Under the pieces are notes generated by a model, which searched no databases, was not told where the DNA came from, and saw nothing but the letters and a program-made list of their open reading frames with translations. 64,000 nucleotides of DNA from Chrysophaeum taylorii (taxonomy: Eukaryota > Sar > Pelagophyceae > Pelagomonadales > Pelagomonadaceae), in assembly GCA_029834535.1 (NCBI GenBank), contig JAQMWT010000415.1, forward strand, positions 1-64,000. The letters are read 5' to 3'. Positions 32,100 through 40,161 of this stretch are shown here, piece by piece (within the stretch, counting starts at the first letter, position 1; each line of letters opens with the position of its first letter). The position numbers and the translations under genes were made by a program.

Positions 32100-32275
32100 A
32101 CGACCTACGGGCGGGGCCCGTCCTCTCTTCGCCTGCCCCACGACTCGGCGATGACCCCGACTAGGTCCCGCGTACTTATCTCCGCCCGTCAGGCACATCC
32201 CTCCTACCCCACAAACCCACCCTCATCCTTCATGCTCCCCACACACACACCCCTCTTAGCAGTCGACATTTAAAG
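32100..32275 (-). repeat. Repeat R1 (right copy) with direct repeat unit
   Basis: The reverse complement of 9898-10000 occurs here (GTCCTCTCTTCGCCTGCCCC, GACTCGGCGATGACCCCGAC). Its right part, 32149-32275, is also the direct repeat of 31021-31122. Confidence 0.75.
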
Positions 32276-32440
32276 ACAAACAAACAAACAAACAAACAAA
32301 CAAACAAACAAACAAACAAACAAACAAACAAACAAACAAACAAACAAACAAACAAACAAACAAACAAACAAACAAACAAACAAACAAACAAACAAACAAA
32401 CAAACAGACAAACAGACAAACATCTGTCGATTAGTAGTTA
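32275..32440. repeat. Long CAAA microsatellite
   Basis: About 30 uninterrupted CAAA units (~32277-32404) are followed by CAGACAAACAGACAAACATC and TGTCGATTAGTAGTT. On the minus strand this is TTTG, corresponding to the much shorter TTTG/TCTG array at 12326-12369 with the same border. A frame translating to FVCLFVCL repeats is an artefact of this run. Confidence 0.93.
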
Positions 32441-33057
32441 GGATCCCTCCTACCCCACAAAACCACCCACCTCGACCTTTAAAGACGCCAGAAGGATTCA
32501 TCCCAGGCACAGATAGTCGTAGTCCCACTCATTTTATATCCACTTGTCTCAAGCAGACTGCACATTAGGCTATGTGCTATATTGGCATTTCTTATCGGCC
32601 GCCGCAATTCACCCTGGCGACTTCTCAGTTTGAATTGATGAACGTGCGTGTCGCTGACCGCTCCTTATCGCACCCGCCTTGAATCTACGAGCCTTCTTCT
32701 GTTATTTGTTCGGACGCGCATGACTAAAATGGATGTTCTTCTTCTAGGCACCACTTCCGTTGTTCGAGAGGACCGATTTTCGGTACACGTCCAGCGTCGG
32801 TGGCGCCGCAAATTAGGATAAAGCAGCTTTATAGTGCTGCTCTGCATTTCCGCCAAGATTCTGGTGCTGCTTTCCAGGGCATAGGGACGAGTCCGAGCGA
32901 ACAGAAAAAGACGAAAGCACACATAACCTCGACACCAGAAAAAAGCCCTCGGGCTACCCTATATCGCACCGCTTCCAATGTCCACAGCCCCAGTGAAAGA
33001 ACCCAGCGGTCAACAACAACAACAACAACAACCAGGGGGTCGGGCTGCACATCATCC
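32441..33057. other. Intergenic, no gene seen
   Basis: About 600 bp between the repeat block and the WD40 gene stop. It contains a short CAA triplet run near 33013-33035. No coding frame with recognisable motifs. It would include the 3' UTR of the WD40 gene. Confidence 0.5.
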
Positions 33058-36024
33058 TCACGTGGATCGCACGCGTGACGACTGCGGAGAATAAGACACC
33101 AGAGTCAAGCCGCCATCACCAAAAACCAGGAGGCGATCTCGGATGGGGCTCTCGTCCGCATGTTGCGGATGTCTAGGCGCGAGGCTGAGACCTCTCGCGT
33201 CGCCGAGATCGAGTTCGATGGACGCAAGCAGGGTAAGAGAGATGGAGTCTGCCGTCGAGGCGCAGAGGTGCCACTCGATGGGTCGCCTTAAGAGCGCGGC
33301 GTCGTCCGCGAGGCGCCACAAGCACAGACAGAGGTCTGTCGCAAGCGAGTAGACACAATCGGGGTCGTGGCCGAAAGCGAGGCCGACGACAGGCGTAGGG
33401 CTGTCGCGCGGTATATGCTCCACGGTCGCGTTGGGGTGATCGCCGAACCTGAACGCCAGAACCGAAAGAGCATGGTCGTCGCTGCCAGCAACCGCAACGA
33501 GGGCGGTATCGCTTGCGGCGGAACGCGCGACAAGCGCATTGACGCCGGCGGCGTGCGGTTTGAGCGCGAGGAATAAGACGACCTCTCGGAGCGACGGTTC
33601 GACGCGCCAAAGGACGACGACGCCCGAGGCCGCGCCGGCCAGCAGGATAGACGTCCCTCGTTGGCGGCAGCGCTGGAGCGAGAGGACGGGCGAGGCATCG
33701 TAGTGGACGCGCGCAACGACGTCGAGGGAATCGCAGAGCGTGACGAAGCCCGCCGAGTCGCCCAATGCGACGGCGAGACTGTCGTCGTCTTCGTGCCACG
33801 CGCACGCCGCAGAAACGCGCTGATCCTCGGCCTCGCCTTGGTGTGCCTCGCGCAGCGCGACGGTTGCGAGGGGCGCGGGCTCGTCGCCGCCGTGCCAAAG
33901 CCGGAGCTCGTATTTGGACGCCGTCACGAGGACACCGTGGCTCGCGGCGATCGCTCGCTCGGCGTGAACGGCAGGCGAGAGGCGGCGGAGCCGAGCGAGC
34001 GTCGCGGGCGGCGGGGCGCAGACGTAGCACGCGAGCTGGCCCGAGCCCCCAGAACATACGATCGTCGTTGGCGACAGCCAAAGCGCGGCCGCGACGCCGT
34101 CGGCGACCAGGAAAGGACCAAGGTCTCCGGGCGAGGCAGGTGCTCGCGCGTAGACGAGCGATCGGCCGTCGATCGCGGCGAGCGCGACGCCGTCTGGCGA
34201 CGCGTGGACGTCGTGTGGTTGTTTGGAATGGCCGGCGCCGACGAGCGACGCGAGTCTCCGGCCCGTCTCGACGTCGACGGCGACGAGGTGGCGGTCTTCT
34301 ACAAAGCCTGCCGCGACGTCGCCGACGGCGCGCGTCACTTTCGCGATATGACCGATCGGCACCTCTGCCAGCCGCTTCTCGGCATTGGCGTCCATGTACA
34401 CGGCGCGACCGTCCTTGACGAGGCAGCGTAGACCCGGAGCAATCCTGTTCGCCGCCGTCCAGGCGACCGCAGTGATGCCGGTCGACGTAACGCGAGGTCC
34501 GCGCGGCAGGACCTCGACGACGTCGCCCCCGCGCTCGACGAGACGAGACACTCGACCCCTGCTGTCGCCCACGGCCACGACGCTGCCCAGCGCGCCGCCG
34601 CCCGAGGCTTCGTCGAGCGGACGGAGCGCAACGTCGATCGCGAGCGCTGTCGCGCCGCCGTCTAGCTTCGAGATCGTTGTCAGCGGTTTCGGCGCGTCCC
34701 GCAGGCACCACAGCGTTAAAGCGCGGTCGGCCGTCGAGACGAGCAAGCGACCCAACCCGTCGCCGGGAAGCCACCAGCTTGCGAGACTGCGCGACGCTGG
34801 CCGCGCGCGCCAGGCGGCGAGCACGGCGCCGTCGGGTCGCCACCGGCACACGGCAACCCACCCCTTAGGAGCGCCGCAGACTGATGCGACCGCTCCGTTT
34901 GGTTGGACGTGAGTCGCGCCGGCGAGGTGTTCGCAGGCAGAGACGAGGCGCGTCCAGGTCGCTTCTACCCCTTTCGTCGGTGTCGTCGGTAGTGGTACCT
35001 TTCTTCCTGCGAAAGGATCGATGATGTCGGCGCGCCAGAGCTCGCCGGTCGCCGACGCGACGAGAAGGACGGTCGAAGCGACGAGACGCAGGGCCGTCGC
35101 GCGCGAGGGCAGCAGCATCTCGACGACGCCAGCGACCTCGCGTCGATGTCTTCGCGCCTCCCAGAGGCGGACCGTCGCGTCGGCGCCGCCAGTCGCGAGG
35201 GCGGCGCCGTTTGCCGCGACGCACCAGGCGTGCTTCCCCGCGTGCGCGACGAGCACGGCGACGCACTCGCCCGTCTCTCTGAGCCAGAGCCGAGCCCGCG
35301 CGTCTTGCGAGCAGCTGGCGACGAGGTCGTCGTCGTCGCCGCAGAAGACGACGTCCCAGGCGCGTGCCGTGTGGCCGGCGGCGCACCACTTGAGATCGCC
35401 GTCGGCCGTCCAGCACCGGACGCATCGGTCGTCGGACGTCGAGGCGAGCACGTCGGCGTCGCGAGACCAGCGGACCGCCGTGACGACGCCGCCGTGTAGC
35501 GGCGGCGGCTTCGCTGCTGTCGGGAGGACGTTTTTTGTAGTATTCGTACCGTCGAGCGACGCGATGCCGAGACGGCCAAAGGCGTCGCCGCCCGCGACGC
35601 GGCGGTCGGCGTCGAGGCTCGCGCACCTAAGCTCGCCGACGTCGTCGATAGCCGAGAGAGCAGGGCACGCGCGGCCACCACCAAAACAAACGCTCCCGAC
35701 GGCGTCGACGGCAAGCACCTCGTTATTATTATTATTATTATTGTTAACAAGAATCGCGTCCAGGACGCGGAGCGGGGTCTCGCCGCGCCACAGCTCGCGG
35801 CCCTTGGACCACCAGACGACTCTCCTGCGTCCCCAGGCGAGGAAGGACGACTCGTCAAGCCCCCGCAAGCCGTGGACGCGCCAGGGCAGAGCCCGGACTT
35901 CGGCGACCGCGACGCCCGAAGCGTAGGTCGTGACGGTGCCGTTTCGCGCGGCGTAGAGGCCGCCGTCTTGCCCTCCAAACCAGGCGACGGCCGTCACGGG
36001 TCCGACGGACCACTCGACATTCAT
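33058..36024 (-). CDS. WD40-repeat protein, WDR6-like
   Basis: Single exon of 988 residues from MNVEWSVGPVTAVAWFGG. The frame is open a further ~555 bp upstream, but that part is antisense to the Josephin gene and has no protein-like character, so I chose the ATG at 36022-36024. WD40 repeats run along most of the length, for example TAVRWSRDADVLASTSDDRC followed by VRCW, then ARAWDVVFCGDDDDLVASCS followed by QDARARLW, then NGAALATGGADATVRLWE. The N-terminal phrases HGLRGLDESSFLAWG and LRVLDAILV resemble the WDR6/Rtt10 family, which partners a tRNA 2'-O-methyltransferase. The size, near 1000 residues, also fits. A short Asn run sits at ~90. Family placement beyond WD40 is an inference. Confidence 0.8.
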   Translation of the reverse strand: MNVEWSVGPVTAVAWFGGQDGGLYAARNGTVTTYASGVAVAEVRALPWRVHGLRGLDESSFLAWGRRRVVWWSKGRELWRGETPLRVLDAILVNNNNNNNNEVLAVDAVGSVCFGGGRACPALSAIDDVGELRCASLDADRRVAGGDAFGRLGIASLDGTNTTKNVLPTAAKPPPLHGGVVTAVRWSRDADVLASTSDDRCVRCWTADGDLKWCAAGHTARAWDVVFCGDDDDLVASCSQDARARLWLRETGECVAVLVAHAGKHAWCVAANGAALATGGADATVRLWEARRHRREVAGVVEMLLPSRATALRLVASTVLLVASATGELWRADIIDPFAGRKVPLPTTPTKGVEATWTRLVSACEHLAGATHVQPNGAVASVCGAPKGWVAVCRWRPDGAVLAAWRARPASRSLASWWLPGDGLGRLLVSTADRALTLWCLRDAPKPLTTISKLDGGATALAIDVALRPLDEASGGGALGSVVAVGDSRGRVSRLVERGGDVVEVLPRGPRVTSTGITAVAWTAANRIAPGLRCLVKDGRAVYMDANAEKRLAEVPIGHIAKVTRAVGDVAAGFVEDRHLVAVDVETGRRLASLVGAGHSKQPHDVHASPDGVALAAIDGRSLVYARAPASPGDLGPFLVADGVAAALWLSPTTIVCSGGSGQLACYVCAPPPATLARLRRLSPAVHAERAIAASHGVLVTASKYELRLWHGGDEPAPLATVALREAHQGEAEDQRVSAACAWHEDDDSLAVALGDSAGFVTLCDSLDVVARVHYDASPVLSLQRCRQRGTSILLAGAASGVVVLWRVEPSLREVVLFLALKPHAAGVNALVARSAASDTALVAVAGSDDHALSVLAFRFGDHPNATVEHIPRDSPTPVVGLAFGHDPDCVYSLATDLCLCLWRLADDAALLRRPIEWHLCASTADSISLTLLASIELDLGDARGLSLAPRHPQHADESPIRDRLLVFGDGGLTLVSYSPQSSRVRST

Positions 36025-36070
36025 GTCCGTTGAAATACATATATCCGTTGAGCGCAGAGCGAATTCCAAA
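36025..36070. promoter_or_regulatory. Minimal bidirectional promoter, WD40 / Josephin
   Basis: Only 46 bp lie between the WD40 start codon (minus, 36022-36024) and the chosen Josephin ATG (plus, 36071). The gap contains ATACATATATCC, the only AT-rich stretch. If the Josephin gene instead starts at 36023, the two start codons overlap within CATG. Both promoters must then lie inside the opposite gene. Confidence 0.6.
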
Positions 36071-36970
36071 ATGGCCATTAAGGGACTCAACGACATCGCA
36101 TCGGACGACGATCCCGCGAACGGGGACGCGAGTGGCATCCCTCTGTCCGGGCGGGAGATGCCTGTGGACGGGGAGCAGATGCCGCGGGAGTTCCACGGAA
36201 TATACCACGAGAAGCAAATCGGGTCGCTGTGCGCGGTCCACGCGATGAACAATCTGGTGCAACGGCAGGAATTCGACGAGATCGAGCTCGCGAGCGTGGC
36301 GCACGAGCTCGACGCGGCCGAGGCGGCGTTCCTGGACGGATCACGGCTGACGGGGGAAGACTCGTCGGGAAACGTGCGGGCCGACGGCTTCTTTTCGGTC
36401 CAGGTTATTGTGTCGGCGCTCCAACGATTCGGACTCGAGTGCGCCCCGGCCACCTCGGTCTCGGACCCCGCGCGGGAGCGGGGCTTCATCTTCAATCGCC
36501 GCGAGCACTGGTTCGCGCTCCGCCGCATCGGCTCCGAGTGGTTCGACCTCAACTCGATGTTTGCTGCCCCGAAGCACATGAGCTACGCCGATCTCGCCCT
36601 CTTCTTCGACACCCACGCGCACCAGGGCTACTCGATTTTCGTCGTGCGCGGGCCCTACCCCGCGACACCCCTCGAAACCCAACCCGCCGCGCTTCGCGCC
36701 GCCGTCGACTTCTGCAAACTCGCTGCCGGCGCTTCTCGAGATGATGGGTCGTCCAAACCCCGCCCCGACGCCTCCTTCGCCGCATTCTCGGGGACGGGCC
36801 AGCGCCTTCAGGGCCCGGCGGTCGATCCCGACCTCGCGGCGGCGGCCCAAGCCGATCCCGATCTCGCGGCGGCCATTGCGATGAGCCTCTCCGACGCCTC
36901 GGCGCCCCGACGAGATGCCAAGGACGACGCGGACGAGATCCGCCGCAAGCGCCTCGCCCGCTTCGGTTGA
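36071..36970 (+). CDS. Josephin-domain deubiquitinase (ataxin-3-like) with UIM
   Basis: A 299-residue protein from MAIKGLNDIAS (AAAATGG context); an upstream in-frame ATG at 36023 would add 16 residues. The Josephin domain (residues ~35-210) has the Gln and catalytic Cys in QIGSLCAVHAMNNLVQ, the catalytic His in REHWFALRRIG and the Asn in WFDLNSMF: a complete cysteine-protease triad. A C-terminal ubiquitin-interacting motif is seen in DPDLAAAIAMSLSDA, with a weaker copy just before it. The tail ends RRKRLARFG, a basic patch resembling the p97/VCP-binding motif of ataxin-3. Such enzymes trim ubiquitin chains in protein quality control. No polyglutamine tract is present. The catalytic triad makes this call firm. 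Confidence 0.93.
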   Translation: MAIKGLNDIASDDDPANGDASGIPLSGREMPVDGEQMPREFHGIYHEKQIGSLCAVHAMNNLVQRQEFDEIELASVAHELDAAEAAFLDGSRLTGEDSSGNVRADGFFSVQVIVSALQRFGLECAPATSVSDPARERGFIFNRREHWFALRRIGSEWFDLNSMFAAPKHMSYADLALFFDTHAHQGYSIFVVRGPYPATPLETQPAALRAAVDFCKLAAGASRDDGSSKPRPDASFAAFSGTGQRLQGPAVDPDLAAAAQADPDLAAAIAMSLSDASAPRRDAKDDADEIRRKRLARFG

Positions 36971-37048
36971 GAATTTTCCCACCTAAAGAAGAAAACAAAA
37001 GAACAACAACAATATGCGCTGCACTACTCTGACTTTATAGCGCGAGCT

Positions 37049-38290
37049 CTAGAAATTTTTTATTGTATTGGTACGATGCGGGGAGAAAGAAGGAAGATCG
37101 TCCTCGACGCTGATGATGGGCTGAGAGCCGGTACCTCGCTCGCTCTCCCGCGCCCTGTCTATAGTATCTTCAGTCAACGCGGCGGCAAGCGCGAGAATTA
37201 GCAGCACTAAAAAGTGTCGCGAGCGCATAACCAGGCTGCGGGTAGAGCCATCTATGTACATCTGTGATGGCAGCCTGCTCGAGTTCGACGCTTTTTTTTT
37301 CCAGTACGCGGGTAGTGAACGCTGCCGTCGTGCTCAAACACCAGTCGCAGGGCTGAGTGCAGACGACGGCACCAAGATCCGACGGCCCCCTTGCAACGTG
37401 CTCCGCGAAGTTGGGGTCGAGCGACAGCTTGACGATGGCGTCGGTGTTGTCCTCCAATCCTCTCGCAACTGCGTCGCGCGACATATCGACGAGCGCGGCG
37501 GTGATTGAGTCGACGCAAATACCGCATAATTTAGGAGAAGCTGCCGCACGCGGTAGCCGCAATGCCCGTCGCCCACCTCCTTCTGCCGTCGGCGTCCGCA
37601 TTCCGTCATTTGCTCGTCGTCGATAAGACTGCGCATCATCACGCGCGTCGGCGAAGTCTGCAAAGTCTGCATTGCGTAACGATCCGAAAACAAGGGGGCG
37701 ATTCCGAAGCCGCGACGCCAAGCCCATCCCTGTAGAGCGACGGGGCCAACAAGAGGTCGACTACCGAGTCGCCCATTCGCGCCGAACAGAGCGTCGTGTC
37801 GGCTTCCGCAGGACGGAGGACAGTTCCTCGGCGCCAAGAGCGACCGCCGCCAGCCGCGAACGAGACATAATTGTCCATACGCGCAGGAGCTCGCCCGGGA
37901 TGACGCCTTCGCGATCGAGCGCTGTCGGTACAAACAAACCCCGACGCTAGAGTCTTGTACTCTTGCAGGTCGAAGGCGCCGAGTCCACAAAAATTGCTTG
38001 GATTCACATCGGTCGCGTCGCAGTAGAGGCAAATCGGGTCGGTACTTCCAGGAGTTGGCCTGACCGGCTCTGCTTCTGAAATCACCTCATTGTGTATGTC
38101 GTCCTCGTCGTCCTCGTCGTCACGCACTCCACTGTTGTCCCTGACTGACTTGGCTCGTTTCCTCGCAGCTGGTCGCGGCTGGAAGAAGGCCCTTCGAGCC
38201 TCTGCAGCGTCGCCTTTGCTTCAGCTACCCGCTGCTCCTCAGCACGCTTGTCGCGTTCAATCTCTTTGTTGGTACGGCGCTTTCGCTGCT
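37049..38290 (-). CDS. Probable minus-strand gene of unknown function, exons unresolved
   Basis: Protein-like stretches appear in changing frames on the minus strand. In order they are: a charged helix (LQQRKRRTNKEIERDKRAEE, ~38280-38220), an acidic segment with ICLYCDATDVNPSNFCGLGA (~38040-37975), then GVIPGELLRVWTIMSRSR, then LCGICVDSITAALVDMSRDA and CTQPCDWCLSTTAAF (~37540-37330), and finally MRSRHFLVLLILALAAALTE near 37228, a hydrophobic helix. The changes of frame suggest several tiny introns like those of its neighbours, but I cannot place the splice sites with confidence. It may be one membrane-anchored protein, or two genes, the second starting at the hydrophobic helix. The family is not recognised. 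Confidence 0.4.
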
Positions 38291-38485
38291 GAAGGTCCCT
38301 CCCTCAACAGAGACATCGTTCGGTCAGTGGTCGGGGTCGATGTTGCTTCCTCATCAAGAGTTAAGGGGGAAGATTTTGAATTTTTTAAGAAACGGATGAC
38401 GTCAGGAGGAGGCCCTGGAGAGAGAGATTTTTCTCCCCAGTTCTTCTCCCCACGGTCAGTAAAGTACACACAAAGGAAGGTCACG

Positions 38486-39333
38486 ATGATGATGATGACT
38501 TGGGTCGTGCTGCTGATGCTGTGTCCCGTCCCCGCGTACGCGCAATCGAAATGTGAGTGTACATCATAAGCACACCTAGACGGAGCCCGCCTATAGGTTG
38601 TGACTGCGACCCCGGAAACGCGACCGTGTTCCGGGACGTGTCGAGGTTGCGCGGGATACTGACCGGCATCGAACGCTCGGGGACGACGATTCTTTCGCAA
38701 CTGGTGATGAGCTCGCCGGAAGTGTTTGGCGGTTTCGAGTGTGGCCTCCTCTTGACCTCGAACCCCCGAGAGTTTAGAAGTGTCAATCCGTTTTACGAAT
38801 GGATGACTCAATCGCCGCTCGTCAGAATGTGGGCGTTGAACCCCAGTGACCTCGAACACCTCTGCGCGACGGCGACCTGCCACGCCGAATTTTATGCGGG
38901 CCTGCGCCGCCTATCTCCTATCCTCAACGAATCTCATGGCATCATCGACAAGACGCCCCGCTACATATATCACCTCGGTGACGTCATGCGACGCTCCCCC
39001 GGCGTCCCAGTCGTCGTCATCCGCAAGACAAAGGACGAACTCTTGAGATCATGGAACAACCGCGCCGCCAGTGGCCAAAAAGTACCGAGAGACCCACTTA
39101 ACCTCCTTTCTCTGGCCGGCGCCGAGCTTGCCGAGGCCCTAGAGACCTTTCCAGACCGCATCTTAACTATCCAGTTCGGCGACTTGATCTCAAACCCCAA
39201 CGCCACGATGCACCGCGTCTTCGACTTCCTTGGCCTCGAATGGAAATACGAGTACGTAAAACTCGAAGCCTACAACGCAAAATTCGCTCCATTTGGCACC
39301 CCTCCTGTTGGCCCGCTTCGGTCTCAAAGTTGA
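38486..39333 (+). CDS. Secreted/Golgi sulfotransferase, 2 exons
   Basis: Exon 1 (38486-38552) encodes a signal peptide or membrane anchor, MMMMTWVVLLMLCPVPAYAQ. A 44-nt GT-AG intron (38553-38596) joins it to exon 2 (38597-39333); the junction codon is TGT in QSKCCDCDPGN. The product is 267 residues. The PAPS-binding 5'-phosphosulfate loop is GIERSGTTILSQLV and the 3'-phosphate region is VPVVVIRKTKDELLRSWNNR, with the supporting DRILTIQFGDLISNPNATM and FDFLGLEW near the C-terminus. It would transfer sulfate from PAPS to a carbohydrate or protein in the secretory pathway. An LTR retrotransposon lies 52 bp after the stop codon and may have cut the original 3' end. Confidence 0.85.
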
Positions 39334-39385
39334 GCGAACCACCAAGCCGGTTCCCAGATACCTGTCTTTCATTCGAGTCAACGAC

Positions 39386-39690
39386 TGTGGCGGCAACTCC
39401 TGACCGCTAAGGCTTACCCTCCCTCTCTCTCGAGGCTTGATACCCGCTCAACGGGACGCCTTTCCCTATCTTCCTAGTGACTGACATCATACCTCTCTCT
39501 TGTGAGAAGCATTCTTGCAGTATTCTTGTAGCATTCTTGCTATCATATACCATCTCTCCATCTTGTTGAGAGGCTTGGTGAAAGTGAGCAGGGTGTGTGG
39601 CGACCATATCCGACTCCGAATCCGTGGTTTTCTCGTTCAGTGAGGTCTTTGGACGAGTCGGTGTGTAAGTACCCCCTTTGTCTGTCACCC
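39386..39690 (+). repeat. 5' LTR of gypsy copy B
   Basis: Begins TGTGGCGGCAACTCCTGACC, matching the reverse complement of the copy A LTRs, and runs through CTCGAGGCTTGATACCCG to the CCCCCTTTGTCTGTCA border near 39690. It is slightly longer and more diverged than copy A's LTRs. Confidence 0.87.
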
Positions 39691-40161
39691 GGGGGTCGGG
39701 AGTGATTTTTCTGTTCCGCCAAACGTGGTGGAGGATATGAGATCGTGCGACTACTCCTCATCGGTCGCCGACGAACGAGTGCAGCCGTACGTATTGTATT
39801 ACGTGGTCCGGATTGTTGTACGTGAGCCCTGATCAAGCACACGGAGTTCCAGTGGACCGGTTTGCGTTGAGAATATACGCGAACGTTGTTTGTGTTCGTG
39901 CGATCCGAGTGACGACGAACACGCGTGCGAGTTGGAAATCGCAGCGCATTCTCCCGGGAATTGATTTTGGTATAGCTGAACGGTGGAAGCTGTTTGGCGA
40001 GTGGGATCGCTACCCACAGGCATTTTTGAATTGCCAGCGGATTGGAATTCCGCGAGTCCTGATTTTACAGCGACAGATAGCGTTGTTGGAATCAACGTGA
40101 ATTACTTCGAGTGATCGGATCCGGACGTGTTTCGAGATTCTTGATCGATATTTGATACAAT
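39691..40161 (+). other. Leader between 5' LTR and gag of copy B
   Basis: Same leader as at 9149-9609 in copy A. It starts CCCGGGGGTCGGG and holds no supported coding frame. It ends at the gag start codon at 40162. Confidence 0.6.

Noticed and set aside
32256-32528. 90-codon frame translating to FVCLFVCL repeats
   Set aside because: It is a product of the CAAA/TTTG microsatellite, not a gene.
36025-36579. N-terminal extension of the WD40 frame to 36579
   Set aside because: This part is antisense to the Josephin catalytic domain, is Ser/Arg-rich without WD40 character, and the ATG at 36024 gives a normal WD40 start.
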